Below, one piece after another: positions 17,439-27,521 of a stretch of DNA of 64,000 nucleotides (position 1 is the stretch's first letter; the number at the start of each line of letters is the position of its first letter). Below the pieces are notes generated by a model. That model was not told where the DNA came from and searched no databases. It saw only the letters and a list, made by a program, of their open reading frames with translations. The stretch lies in the NCBI RefSeq assembly GCF_000429025.1, contig NZ_KE386839.1:89768-153767 (forward strand). Direction: 5' to 3'. Made by a program: the position numbers and the translations under genes. Source of the stretch: Actinospineispora spinosispora DSM 44797 (GTDB lineage: Bacteria > Actinomycetota > Actinomycetes > Mycobacteriales > Pseudonocardiaceae).

Positions 17439-18419
17439 ATGAGTGCCGACGGGACGATCAGCGTGAAGTCCATCCCGCTGCGACTGATCGTCGGTGATGA
17501 GGAACTGCTGGTCGAGAGGGCGGTGTCCGCCGCGCTCGCCTCGGCGCGGGCGGCGGACCCCGATGCGGAGCTGCGGCGTGTCGTCGCCGCGACGCTGACG
17601 CGCGCGGAGCTGGCCGAGATGGTGAGCCCTTCACTGTTCGCCGAAGGTCGAGTCGTCGTGCTCGAATCCGCGCAGGATGCCGGAAAAGATGTCGCCGCCT
17701 CGATCGTCGACTACATCCGCAACCCGGTCGACGGAGTGAGCCTCGTGGTGCTGCACGCAGGCGGGGCGAAGGGCAAAGCCCTGGCCGAGGCGGTCCGTGG
17801 CGAGGGCGCGGAGATCACCACGTGCGCGCGGCTGACCAAGTACGACGAGCGTGTCGACTTCGTGAAAGGCGAGATCCGGCAGGCCGGCGGCAAGATCAGC
17901 CCGGACGGTGTGCGGGTGCTGATCGACGCGGTGGGCAACGATCTGCGTGAGCTGGCGGCGGCTGCCGCGCAGCTGGTCGCGGACACCGACGGTGCCGTCG
18001 ACGAGAACGCGGTTCGCCGTTACCACCGGGGTCGAGCGGAGGTCACCGGGTTCGCCGTCGCGGAGAAGGCCATCACCGGAGACCGAGCAGGTGCGTTGGA
18101 AGCGTTGCGCTGGGCGACGGTGCTGGGCGTGCCCTCGGTGCTGGTCGCCGACGCGTTGGCCGACGCGGTGCGCACAGTGGCGAAGGTCGGCGCGGCCGGT
18201 CGGGGGGATCCCTTCAAGTTGGCCGGACCGCTGGGGATGCCGCCGTGGAAGGTCCGCAAAGCACAGGGACAGGCCAGGGGATGGGCGCCCGCCGGCATCG
18301 CGGCGGCGATGGCCGTGGCCGCCGACGTGAACGCCGACGTCAAGGGTGCCGCGGCGGACGCGAACTACGCGCTGGAGCACGCCGTTCTGAGGATCGTTGC
18401 CGCGCGAGGCATCAAATAA
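17439..18419 (+). CDS. holA: DNA polymerase III subunit delta
   Basis: 326 aa from ATG 17439. The clamp-loader delta subunit opens the sliding clamp during replication. Evidence is the N-terminal RLIVGDEELLVERAV block, LFAEGRVVVLE near 67, the lysine-rich middle and the C-terminal collar domain. Position just before rpsT matches M. tuberculosis (Rv2413c-Rv2412). The frame is open upstream to 17334 but without similarity. It is divergent from thrC; the ~180 bp before the start must hold promoters for both directions. Confidence 0.93.
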   Translation: MSADGTISVKSIPLRLIVGDEELLVERAVSAALASARAADPDAELRRVVAATLTRAELAEMVSPSLFAEGRVVVLESAQDAGKDVAASIVDYIRNPVDGVSLVVLHAGGAKGKALAEAVRGEGAEITTCARLTKYDERVDFVKGEIRQAGGKISPDGVRVLIDAVGNDLRELAAAAAQLVADTDGAVDENAVRRYHRGRAEVTGFAVAEKAITGDRAGALEALRWATVLGVPSVLVADALADAVRTVAKVGAAGRGDPFKLAGPLGMPPWKVRKAQGQARGWAPAGIAAAMAVAADVNADVKGAAADANYALEHAVLRIVAARGIK

Positions 18420-18435
18420 GCCTAGCCTTTGGGGC

Positions 18436-19023
18436 ATGACCAGGGCATTGCTCGCGATAGATCTGCAGGAATCGTTCCGTCAGCGGGAGAGCTGGGCCGC
18501 GTTGTCCAACCCGGGCATCGTCGGACGGGTGAACGAGCTGGCGGCCTGGGCGCGCGCGGAGGGCGACCTCGTCATCTGGGTGTTGCACGCCGAGCCGGGT
18601 ACGGGCACGGTGTTCGACCCGGACAGCGGGCATGTGCGGCTGCTCGACGGTCTGGAACCGGCCGAGGGCGAAGCGGTGCTGACCAAGACCGTGCACAACG
18701 CGTTCACCACGACGAACCTTCAGCATCTGCTGACCGTGCGCGGGGTGCGTGAGCTGGTGATCGCCGGCATCCGCACCGAGCAGTGCTGTGAGACGACCGC
18801 ACGGATCGGTTCGGACCTCGGCTTCGACGTCACGTTCGTGACGGACGCGACGGCCACGACACCGCTCCCGCACTGGGAGGCCCCAGCGGATCAGAGTCTC
18901 GCCGAGCAGCTGGCCGATCCGAGGACGATGCAGGTACAGGACGTCACCGCGCGCACGGAGTACGCACTCGCCGGGCGGTTCGCGACCATCGCCAGCGTGG
19001 CGGAGCTGACCGGACTCCGCTAG
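18436..19023 (+). CDS. Isochorismatase-like cysteine hydrolase
   Basis: 195 aa, alpha/beta cysteine hydrolase of the isochorismatase/nicotinamidase superfamily. Catalytic Asp is in ALLAIDLQESF (near 8), Lys in VLTKTVHNAF (near 77), and the nucleophile Cys in GIRTEQCCETTARIG (near 117-118). Substrate unknown; family members hydrolyse vinyl ethers, nicotinamide, N-carbamoyl compounds or biuret. ATG 18436 is 17 bp after holA and probably co-transcribed. A strong terminator follows. Confidence 0.85.
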   Translation: MTRALLAIDLQESFRQRESWAALSNPGIVGRVNELAAWARAEGDLVIWVLHAEPGTGTVFDPDSGHVRLLDGLEPAEGEAVLTKTVHNAFTTTNLQHLLTVRGVRELVIAGIRTEQCCETTARIGSDLGFDVTFVTDATATTPLPHWEAPADQSLAEQLADPRTMQVQDVTARTEYALAGRFATIASVAELTGLR

Positions 19024-19039
19024 TCAGGGTCCGGACATG

Positions 19040-19084
19040 ACTTCGGCGGCGCTGCCCCACGGGAAAGGGCAGCGCCGCCGAAGT
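19040..19084. terminator. Strong hairpin between the hydrolase gene and rpsT
   Basis: A perfect 18-bp stem (left arm ACTTCGGCGGCGCTGCCC, 19040-19057) with a 9-nt loop (CACGGGAAA) lies 17 bp after the hydrolase stop and 74 bp after the convergent rpsT stop. It probably ends transcription from both sides. Confidence 0.85.
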
Positions 19085-19157
19085 GTGCTACGGAAGTGCT
19101 ATCTGATGCATCGCCACGGGATCATCCGGTGTTACACCCGCGCGAGATCAGGATGGA

Positions 19158-19418
19158 TCAGACCGAGGCGGCCTTGCGGGCGATCTTGGCCTTCTTGTTG
19201 GATGCCTGGTTGGCGTGGATGACGCCCTTGCTCGCCGCCTTGTCCAGCGCACGGCTCGCGGCACGCTGCTGAACGGTGATCTGCTCGGTGTCGCCGGACT
19301 CGACGGCTTCACGGAACCGGCGGATCGCGGTCCGGACCGCGGACTTGACCGACTTGTTGCGCTGGCGGCGCTTCTCGTTGGTCTTGACCCGCTTGATCTG
19401 GGACTTGATGTTGGCCAC
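19158..19418 (-). CDS. rpsT: 30S ribosomal protein S20
   Basis: 86 aa, very basic 16S-binding protein. It begins (M)ANIKSQIKRVKTNEKRR and ends NKKAKIARKAASV, matching S20 throughout. GTG 19418 is chosen because S20 proteins start MANIKSQ; the frame is open upstream to 19538. Divergent from whiB with a 233-bp gap, and convergent with the hydrolase gene. Confidence 0.97.
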   Translation of the reverse strand: MANIKSQIKRVKTNEKRRQRNKSVKSAVRTAIRRFREAVESGDTEQITVQQRAASRALDKAASKGVIHANQASNKKAKIARKAASV

Positions 19419-19651
19419 GCGACTGCCTCTGGTCTTCCTGTTCGTCGTTGTGCGCCGCACACCGACGCAGGTTGCATTCAGTGGCGGAAGCATTGCCGCC
19501 CCGTGTCGCCGCGCAGCGTCAATCGCCGCGGGGATCACGCAGGGCTTTCCGACAACCAGGGTAACAGCGGGTGCTGACCTCAGGGTTCCCGGGGGCGATC
19601 TCGGTGCCTTCCCTGATGTTCGGGCGACGCGTGCGCAGCAGCATTGTGCTC

Positions 19652-20017
19652 ATGAGGGGTAACCGAGACCTGAGCACCCGGACACCATGCAGCAAGTCCG
19701 ACCCGGAACTGTGGTTCGCCGAGCGTCCGGCCGAGCTGAACCTGGCCAAGGCGCTGTGTGCCCAGTGCCCGATCAAGGCCGCGTGCCTTGCCGAGGCGCT
19801 GGAGCGGGCCGAGCCGTGGGGCGTCTGGGGCGGTGAGATCGTCCAGGAGGGCGTCGTGCTCGCCTACAAACGCGGCCGGGGTCGCCCCAGCAACTCCGAT
19901 CGTCGTCTCGGACTGTTCACCCGGGTGGCGCCCGGCGCGGTGAGCTTGACCGACCGGGTGGTCCAGACGGTCGTTCAGCACGAGGAGATCGAGCCCCTGC
20001 GGTCGCGGTCGGCCTGA
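19652..20017 (+). CDS. WhiB-family regulator, WhiB7/WblC-like with AT-hook
   Basis: 121 aa from ATG 19652. Four iron-sulfur cysteines (Cys13, Cys36, Cys39, Cys45) precede GVWGG (57-61). Downstream, KRGRGRPS (73-80) is an AT-hook-like segment. The run RAEPWGVWGGEI plus the GRP hook is the pattern of WhiB7 (WblC), the [4Fe-4S] activator of intrinsic antibiotic resistance that binds sigma factor region 4. Most other WhiB proteins lack the hook. WhiB7 genes usually have a long attenuating leader; only ~230 bp separates this gene from rpsT. Whether it is the true WhiB7 needs a tree. Confidence 0.85.
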   Translation: MRGNRDLSTRTPCSKSDPELWFAERPAELNLAKALCAQCPIKAACLAEALERAEPWGVWGGEIVQEGVVLAYKRGRGRPSNSDRRLGLFTRVAPGAVSLTDRVVQTVVQHEEIEPLRSRSA

Positions 20018-20076
20018 CGTGACCTTGGTCAAACGACTCGGCTGACCGGCGGAGGTCCCGTTTAGGGTCGGCGACG

Positions 20077-20883
20077 GTGAACACTCCGCTCGACTGGGCC
20101 GGCTTCGGCGCGGTCACTCCGCTCGCGTTGGCCGTGCTGTGCGTTGCGGCTTTCGTCGCCGGCGCGGTGGATGCGATCGTCGGTGGCGGAGGCCTGGTCC
20201 AGCTGCCGGCCATGCTGCTGTTCTCCCCGGGCGGGGCGGCCGTGCATTCGCTGGCCACCAACAAGGTGGCCTCGGTGTTCGGCACCGCGTCGGCCGCGGT
20301 CGGTTACGCGCGTCGGGTGCGGATCGACTGGGCGCATGCACTGCCCATGGCCCTGATCGCGCTGTGCGGGGCTCTCGGCGGTGCTCGTCTCGCCGCCGCG
20401 CTGCCGTCCAAGATTCTGACGATCGTCGTGCTGGTCGCGTTGATCGCCGTGGGCCTCTACATCTGGCGCAGGCCCGAGCTCGGCGTCGTGCACGCGCCGA
20501 GGTTCGCTCGGCATCATCAGCTGCTGGCGATGTGTGCCGGCGGGTTGCTGATCGGTTTCTGGGACGGCCTTGCCGGTCCTGGCACAGGGTCGTTCCTGGT
20601 GTTCTGGCTGGTCGCGGTGGTCGGGTTCGGCTTCCTGGACGCCTCGGCGACCTCGAAGATCGTCAACACGGCGACGAACTTCGGCGCCCTGTTGTTCTTC
20701 GTGCCGGCCGGGGTGGTTCTGGTGGGCCTCGGTGTGGTCATGGCGTTGTGCAACGTGGCCGGGAGCCTGATCGGAGCGCGCCTGGCGATCCGTAAGGGGA
20801 CCGGGTTCGTGCGCACGGTGTTTCTCGTGGTGGTCTGCGCGCTCATCCTGAGCCTGGTCTGGAAAATCGTCCGAGCCGGCTGA
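20077..20883 (+). CDS. TSUP family (TauE/SafE) membrane transporter
   Basis: 268 aa with about eight predicted membrane helices in two halves. Family signature GAVDAIVGGGGLVQLPAML is near 27-45 and the second-half counterpart GFWDGLAGPGTGSFLVF near 170. TSUP proteins move sulfite, sulfonates or similar anions. Substrate unknown; no sulfur gene adjoins it. GTG 20077 follows whiB by 59 bp, so it may be co-transcribed. Confidence 0.88.
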   Translation: MNTPLDWAGFGAVTPLALAVLCVAAFVAGAVDAIVGGGGLVQLPAMLLFSPGGAAVHSLATNKVASVFGTASAAVGYARRVRIDWAHALPMALIALCGALGGARLAAALPSKILTIVVLVALIAVGLYIWRRPELGVVHAPRFARHHQLLAMCAGGLLIGFWDGLAGPGTGSFLVFWLVAVVGFGFLDASATSKIVNTATNFGALLFFVPAGVVLVGLGVVMALCNVAGSLIGARLAIRKGTGFVRTVFLVVVCALILSLVWKIVRAG

Positions 20884-20893
20884 ATCGGGTTGT

Positions 20894-20923
20894 GTGCTGT
20901 TCGTATCCTGGGAACGACAGCAC
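20894..20923 (+). terminator. Inverted repeat between the TSUP gene and rtcB
   Basis: GTGCTGT (20894-20900) faces ACAGCAC (20917-20923), with extra CGT/ACG pairing after a 1-nt bulge. It lies 10 bp after the TSUP stop and 25 bp before rtcB. It may be a terminator or an operator for rtcB. Confidence 0.4.
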
Positions 20924-20948
20924 AGCAATTCTTGTTCAGGGGGCCACG

Positions 20949-22127
20949 ATGCGGCAGATCAATAAGAAGCTCCTGTCCTGGGCGTCGATTCTCGAGGAGA
21001 AGACACTCGAGCAGGCGGAGGCGACTTCACGGCTGCCGTTCATCGCGCCACACGTCGCGTTGATGCCCGACGCGCACTGGGGAATGGGCTCGACCGTCGG
21101 AAGCGTCATTCCGACGGACAACGTGGTGATGCCGGCCGCGGTCGGGGTGGACATCGGGTGCGGGATGGCCGCGGTCCGAACCCACCTGACCAAGGCCGAC
21201 GTCGACCGGATCGGCTCGCTGTCCGTGCTCAGGAAGGCGATCGAGCGGGATATCCCGGTGTCCATGGGCCAGTACCGGTCGAACCTGACGGCGAGCGCCG
21301 AGGCCCGGGTCGCCGAGCTGGAGCGGCGGGCGACCAAGGACGACGTGCACCCGGACGGTTACGCCGGCAACTGGCGGTTGCAGCTGGGTACGCTCGGCTC
21401 GGGAAATCATTTCATCGAAATCTGTCTCGATGAGGCTGACCGGGTGTGGGTATTTCTGCATTCCGGTTCTCGCGGCGTCGGAAATCGGATCGCCAAGAAG
21501 CACGTGAAGATTGCGCAGGAGCTGTGCGAGCGGTGGTACGTCCCGCTGCCGCACAAGGATTTGGCGTACCTTCCGACGGTTGCCGACGAGTTCTGGCTCT
21601 ATCTACGGGATTTGCGGTGGGCGCAGGCTTTCGCCGCGGCGAATCGTGCGGAGATGGTCGATCGGGTGGTGGACTGCCTTGCCGAGTGGTTCGGCGCCGA
21701 GATCGTCGCGGAGGAGACGATAAACTGCCATCACAATTACACGGAGAAGGAGAAGCACTTCGGCCGCGAGGTCTGGTTGACGCGGAAGGGCGCGATCAAC
21801 GCGGCAGAGGGCGCGCGCGGCCTGATCCCGGGCTCGATGGGTACCAGGTCCTACGTGGTGACCGGCAAGGGCAACCGGCCGTCCTTCTGCTCGGCACCGC
21901 ACGGCGCCGGGCGGAACTTCTCCAGGGCCGAGGCGCGGCGTCGGTTCACCGTGTCGGAGCTCGCGGACGCGATGAAGGGGATCGAGTGGCGGTCGGACAA
22001 CGCCGACGCGTTCCTCGACGAGATCCCGGGCGCGTACAAGGACGTCGACGTGGTCATGGCGGATGCCGCCGACCTGGTGAGCATCGATCACACGTTGCGG
22101 CAGATCCTCAACGTGAAGGGCGACTGA
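20949..22127 (+). CDS. rtcB: RtcB-type RNA ligase
   Basis: 392 aa from ATG 20949. RtcB joins RNA ends with 2',3'-cyclic phosphate or 3'-phosphate to 5'-OH, using GTP and Mn2+. Motifs visible: GVDIGCGM (metal cysteine), LGTLGSGNHFIE, HSGSRGVGN, NCHHNYTEKE, LIPGSMGTRSYV and SAPHGAGR with the guanylylated His318. No RtcA, archease or RtcR-like regulator is nearby. It could serve in RNA repair after ribonuclease damage. Confidence 0.95.
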   Translation: MRQINKKLLSWASILEEKTLEQAEATSRLPFIAPHVALMPDAHWGMGSTVGSVIPTDNVVMPAAVGVDIGCGMAAVRTHLTKADVDRIGSLSVLRKAIERDIPVSMGQYRSNLTASAEARVAELERRATKDDVHPDGYAGNWRLQLGTLGSGNHFIEICLDEADRVWVFLHSGSRGVGNRIAKKHVKIAQELCERWYVPLPHKDLAYLPTVADEFWLYLRDLRWAQAFAAANRAEMVDRVVDCLAEWFGAEIVAEETINCHHNYTEKEKHFGREVWLTRKGAINAAEGARGLIPGSMGTRSYVVTGKGNRPSFCSAPHGAGRNFSRAEARRRFTVSELADAMKGIEWRSDNADAFLDEIPGAYKDVDVVMADAADLVSIDHTLRQILNVKGD

Positions 22128-22752
22128 CCCGCTCGGACGGGGAGAACACGAGTTCGACGTGACACAGCAGGCCCTCGAGCAGGTCCTGCTGTGTCACCCC
22201 GGCGTTCAGCTGTGCGAGCAGGTGCTCGGCGGCGAGCGGCGCCAGGAGAGCGTGGCTCAGCACCACCGCCCGGTGGGCGGGGTGGCCGGCGTCCACGAGC
22301 AGGATCCGCAGGTGGGTGTGCCAGAAGGCGAACGCGCCGAGCCTGAATCGTGCGCCGACGCTCGCGGTCTCGGACATGCGGACCAGCTCGGCGTTGGACA
22401 GTACGTACTCCAGGTAGGCCCGGACGAAACCCTGCGCGCGCGAGGTGGGCGCCGCTCCGGGACCGAGGGGTGGCTCTCCTTCCAGTAGGGCCCGCTGCAA
22501 TGCCTGTTCCCGGTCGTCGAGCAGCGCGGCGGCGAGTCCGGACTTGTCGCCGAACCGGCGGAACACGGTGCCCTTGCCGACCTGGGCCTCGGCCGCCACC
22601 GCGTCCAGGCTCACCGCGTCGACGCCGTGCTCGGTGAAGAGCCTGGCGGCGGCATCCAGGATGCGGCGCCGGTTGCGAGCCGCGTCCGCCCGTTCCTTGG
22701 GCGGTTCGGGCCGGCCGAGTCCGGGAGCCTCCAGCGAGCAGGAGCTTGTCAA
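22108..22752 (-). CDS. TetR/AcrR family transcriptional regulator
   Basis: About 214 aa from TTG 22752. The longer frame to GTG/ATG-type starts near 22833 would run through both operator palindromes and over the divergent rhodanese start, so the shorter form is preferred. The HTH is in the first ~55 residues (RRRILDAAARLFTEHGVDAVS, then VGKGTVFRRFGDKSGL). The C-terminal ligand-binding part is all helical. It lies tail to tail with rtcB (20-bp overlap) and divergent from the rhodanese gene it probably controls. Confidence 0.85.
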   Translation of the reverse strand: MTSSCSLEAPGLGRPEPPKERADAARNRRRILDAAARLFTEHGVDAVSLDAVAAEAQVGKGTVFRRFGDKSGLAAALLDDREQALQRALLEGEPPLGPGAAPTSRAQGFVRAYLEYVLSNAELVRMSETASVGARFRLGAFAFWHTHLRILLVDAGHPAHRAVVLSHALLAPLAAEHLLAQLNAGVTQQDLLEGLLCHVELVFSPSERVSRPSR

Positions 22753-22754
22753 AG

Positions 22755-22802
22755 CGGACTGCGGTCCGTTACGTTGATCGGGCACAACCGGACCGTAGTC
22801 CG
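22755..22802. promoter_or_regulatory. Two 14-bp palindromic operators for the TetR regulator
   Basis: CGGACTGCGGTCCG (22755-22768) and CGGACCGTAGTCCG (22789-22802) share the arms CGGAC/GTCCG around a 4-bp centre. They are 34 bp apart start to start, in the gap between the divergent tetR and rhodanese genes. One touches the tetR start, the other lies ~20 bp before the rhodanese start, the expected layout for self- and target repression. Confidence 0.8.
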
Positions 22803-22823
22803 AATCAGCGAGAGGATCCAGCC

Positions 22824-23171
22824 ATGACCACACTGATCACCCGTGACGAGCTGCGTGCGGCACTGGACGAGGGCGAGGTGACCGTCGTCGACGCGCTACC
22901 GGAGAGCTACTACGCACAGGCTCATCTGCCCGGCGCGGTGAACCTTGTCTCCGACCACGTGGCGACCAGGGCGGCGGAGCTGCTGCCGGACCGTTCCGCG
23001 GCGATCGTCACCTACTGCTCGAACGCCTCGTGCGGCAACAGCCAGGCCGTGGCGAGCAAGCTCGAGCAGCTCGGCTACACCAACGTCCGCAAGTACCGGG
23101 ACGGCATCCAGGACTGGAGCGAGGCCGGTCTGCCGGTCGAGTCCGGGCCCGGGGCCGGCGCGACGCACTGA
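22824..23171 (+). CDS. Rhodanese-like domain protein
   Basis: 115 aa single rhodanese domain. Catalytic cysteine Cys65 is in the loop YCSNASCGNS (with a second Cys70). The CH2-like segment SYYAQAHLPGAVNL and the C-terminal YRDGIQDWSEAGLPVE are both present. Rhodaneses pass sulfane sulfur. Regulation by a dedicated TetR repressor suggests an inducible thiol- or persulfide-stress role. The ribosome binding site AGAGGA precedes ATG 22824. Confidence 0.88.
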   Translation: MTTLITRDELRAALDEGEVTVVDALPESYYAQAHLPGAVNLVSDHVATRAAELLPDRSAAIVTYCSNASCGNSQAVASKLEQLGYTNVRKYRDGIQDWSEAGLPVESGPGAGATH

Positions 23172-23285
23172 GCCGGTGATCGTCGGGTCGCGGTGGAGAG
23201 TTCGCACACGTCGACAGGCATGCAGATCGGGTTCGGGCCGGGGACATGCGACCATAGGGGGAGTCCCTGCCATTGAAGGAACCGA

Positions 23286-25133
<1,848 letters not shown>

Positions 25134-25200
25134 AGACTGTCGGTACCCCCTGCTCCACTCCTCACCATGGAACTGGCCACGACCCGGAAATGGGGGGACC

Positions 25201-25773
25201 ATGACAGCCATGGCTACGTCCACCTCCAGCGACCGACCGTTCACGGTCGACGATCTGGTGACGATGCCCGAGGACGGGCGCCGCTACGAGCTGCTGGACG
25301 GGGTGCTCATCGTGAGCCCCGCGCCCGGTAGACGCCATCAGCGGGCTAGCTTCAAGCTCGCCATGGTGCTGGAGCAGTCTTGCCCGGACACCATGGAGGT
25401 GCTGATCGCGCCATTCGCGGTGCAGACATCTCGGACCACCGAGCTCCAGCCTGATGTGCTGGTGGCCAGGGAACGAGACCTCACCGAGCGCAACCTGCCC
25501 ACAGCGCCGCTGCTCGCGGTCGAGGTGCTGTCACCGAGCACAGGGCTGCACGACGTCAACAGCAAGAAGGCAGCATACGAGCGGATGGGCGCACAGAGCT
25601 ACTGGGTGCTGGAGCCACTGACCTCGTCGTTGACGGTGTTCGAGCTGGACGCGAGCGCCCGATACCAGCAGGTCGCGGTGGTGAAGGGGACGGAACAGTA
25701 CGACGCGACCGCGCCGTTCCTCGTCCGGATCGTGCCCGACGAGTTGCTGAAGCGGTCGCGCCGTACCTCGTAG
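25201..25773 (+). CDS. Uma2 family (DUF820) putative nuclease
   Basis: 190 aa, PD-(D/E)XK-like fold. Family blocks: YELLDGVLIVSPAPG near 29-43, LQPDVLVARERD with the metal Asp, LLAVEVLSPST with the Glu, and KKAAYERMGAQSYWVLEP with the Lys. Uma2 proteins are abundant in actinobacteria and cyanobacteria and their biological role is unclear. No partner toxin or antitoxin gene adjoins. ATG 25201 is used; ATG 25210 is possible. Confidence 0.8.
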   Translation: MTAMATSTSSDRPFTVDDLVTMPEDGRRYELLDGVLIVSPAPGRRHQRASFKLAMVLEQSCPDTMEVLIAPFAVQTSRTTELQPDVLVARERDLTERNLPTAPLLAVEVLSPSTGLHDVNSKKAAYERMGAQSYWVLEPLTSSLTVFELDASARYQQVAVVKGTEQYDATAPFLVRIVPDELLKRSRRTS

Positions 25774-25775
25774 CT

Positions 25776-26240
25776 CTATTCGGGCGTCAGCGGCAGGTTG
25801 TTGACGAGCATGCTGAGCAGCGAGCGCAGGGTCGCGTCATTGCCGGACATCTGTTCGAGCAGGTCGCCGACCCGCAGTTCGAGCTGCTGGCTGACCCGCT
25901 CGACGACCTCACGACCCGCCGGTGCCAGGTGCACGAGCACCCGCCTGCGGTCGTTCGGGTCGTTGCGGCGGAAGGCGAACGACTGGGCGACCAGGCGGTC
26001 GACCATGCGGGTCGCGGTGGGGTTCGGGATGGCGGCGTGCTCGGCGATCTCGCCCATGCTGCGGCCGCCGCCCCGGGAGAGAAGCAGCAGGACACGCCAT
26101 CCCTCCCGGCTCAATCCCTCTTGGGTGGTCACGGGTGTCACGACCGCGTCGACAGCTCGGTCGGCGTGGTCAAGCAGCTCCACCACGGTGGAGTGGTCCC
26201 CGGGAGCCCGAGGCGATGGCACGTGTGTTGTACCGGTCAC
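25776..26240 (-). CDS. MarR family transcriptional regulator
   Basis: About 154 aa from GTG 26240, chosen for family length; the frame is open to 26303. The winged helix spans SREGWRVLLLLSRGGGRSMG, the recognition region IPNPTATRMVDRLVAQ, and the wing with the NDPNDRRRVLVHL signature. It ends 2 bp from the Uma2 stop (convergent). The oxidoreductase gene lies upstream on the same strand, so it may regulate that enzyme. TACACT, 14 bp before the start, could be a -10 element. Confidence 0.85.
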   Translation of the reverse strand: MTGTTHVPSPRAPGDHSTVVELLDHADRAVDAVVTPVTTQEGLSREGWRVLLLLSRGGGRSMGEIAEHAAIPNPTATRMVDRLVAQSFAFRRNDPNDRRRVLVHLAPAGREVVERVSQQLELRVGDLLEQMSGNDATLRSLLSMLVNNLPLTPE

Positions 26241-26299
26241 GGATAAAGAGTGTACGGCTTGTTGTGACCGAAATGGAATGATCCCCCCGAAAGCACGGT

Positions 26300-27277
26300 T
26301 CATGCCGCCTGTGACTTGGTAAAGACGATCTTTCCGGCGGTCTTGCCGTCGAGCATGGTCCGGAAGCCTTCCTCGGCCTGCTCGAAGGGCAGTTCGAGAC
26401 CGACCTCGGGGGTGATGCCGGCGGTGTCGACGAAGGCGAGCAGGTCGCGCAGCTCGTCGAGCGTGCCCATGGTCGAGCCGACGACACGCAGCTGGAGGAA
26501 GAACAGTCGCTGCAGGTCAGCGGACGGGTTGGGGCCGCTCGTCGAGCCGGAGCAGACGATGACGCCGCCCGGCTTGAGAGCGCGCATCGAGTGGCTCCAG
26601 GTGGCCTCACCGACGGTCTCGAACACGCCGTCGACCTTCTCCGGCAGCCGCTCGCCGGACGCGAAGGTCGCGTGCGCGCCGAGCTTCTCGGCCAGCGCCC
26701 GCTTGTCGTCCCCCCGGCCGGTGACCCAGACCCGCAGGCCGGCGGCGCGGCCCAGCTGGACCAGCGCGGTCGAGACGCCACCGGACGCACCCTGGACGAG
26801 CATGGTCTGCCCGGGGCGCAGGCCGGACTTGGTGAACAGCATCCGGTAGGCGGTGAGCCAGGCGGTGCCCATGCCCGCGGCGTGTACCGAGGACAACCCG
26901 GCCGGCTTGGGGATCGCGTTGCGGGCCGGTACGACGACCTTCTCCGCGAACGTGCCCTGATGCTTCTCGGTCAGCAGGCTGCGGGACGGGTCGAGCGTCT
27001 CGTCGCCGGTCCAGTCCGGGTCGCTGATCACCGAGTGCAGCACGACCTCGGAGCCGTCCGGCAGTGTGCCGGTGCCGTCGCAGCCCAGGATCATCGGGAA
27101 CTGCTCCGGCTTGATCCCGACACCACGCAGGGTCCAGATGTCGTGCATGTTCAGGCTGGCCGCGGTGACGTCGACCTCGACCCAGCCCTCGGGAGCCTCG
27201 GGGGCCGGACGCTCCCCGACGGTCAGCGAGGCGAGGGGGTCGTCGCGGTTGGGCTCGGCTGCATAGACGGCGAACAT
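26300..27277 (-). CDS. Medium-chain dehydrogenase/reductase, quinone-oxidoreductase-like
   Basis: 325 aa from ATG 27277 (ATG 27289 also in frame). GroES-like N-terminal half, then a Rossmann half with VQGASGGVSTALVQLG near 160-175. A GHE-type catalytic zinc site was not recognised, although the substrate segment LGCDGTGTLPDG is present; it resembles zinc-independent NADPH:quinone or enone reductases. Likely partner of the MarR regulator downstream; such pairs often answer electrophile or quinone stress. The substrate is inference only. Confidence 0.8.
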   Translation of the reverse strand: MFAVYAAEPNRDDPLASLTVGERPAPEAPEGWVEVDVTAASLNMHDIWTLRGVGIKPEQFPMILGCDGTGTLPDGSEVVLHSVISDPDWTGDETLDPSRSLLTEKHQGTFAEKVVVPARNAIPKPAGLSSVHAAGMGTAWLTAYRMLFTKSGLRPGQTMLVQGASGGVSTALVQLGRAAGLRVWVTGRGDDKRALAEKLGAHATFASGERLPEKVDGVFETVGEATWSHSMRALKPGGVIVCSGSTSGPNPSADLQRLFFLQLRVVGSTMGTLDELRDLLAFVDTAGITPEVGLELPFEQAEEGFRTMLDGKTAGKIVFTKSQAA

Positions 27278-27311
27278 GGTCACGAACATAGCCGGGTTTA
27301 CTCTGTGACGC

Positions 27312-27521
27312 GTGCTGCGCTCTCTTGCGGACTGGTGGGACTCGGTCGAACTGTGGATCACCCAGCTCGCCTTCCCCTTCCAGGTCCTGCTCGCGATCGT
27401 GGTGCTGCTGCCGCTGTGTGCGGGTGTGGCGGTACTCGCCGACCTCGCCTCGGACCTGTTCGACAACCTGATGGCGCGGCGCCGGTTCGCCCGGGGCGAC
27501 GATCGAGCGGAGAGTCGATGA
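27312..27521 (+). CDS. Small single-pass membrane protein
   Basis: 69 aa with one membrane helix (about residues 20-43) and a basic tail RRRFARGDDRAESR. Its stop overlaps the start of the RNase lipoprotein gene (ATGA), so the two are probably co-translated. Family not recognised. It could be a membrane partner for export or immunity of the RNase, which is inference from position only. Confidence 0.65.
   Translation: MLRSLADWWDSVELWITQLAFPFQVLLAIVVLLPLCAGVAVLADLASDLFDNLMARRRFARGDDRAESR

Noticed and set aside
25201..25773. Uma2 protein as part of a toxin-antitoxin or defence system
   Set aside because: No partner gene; the flanking genes are lepA and a MarR regulator, and single Uma2 genes are common in actinobacteria.
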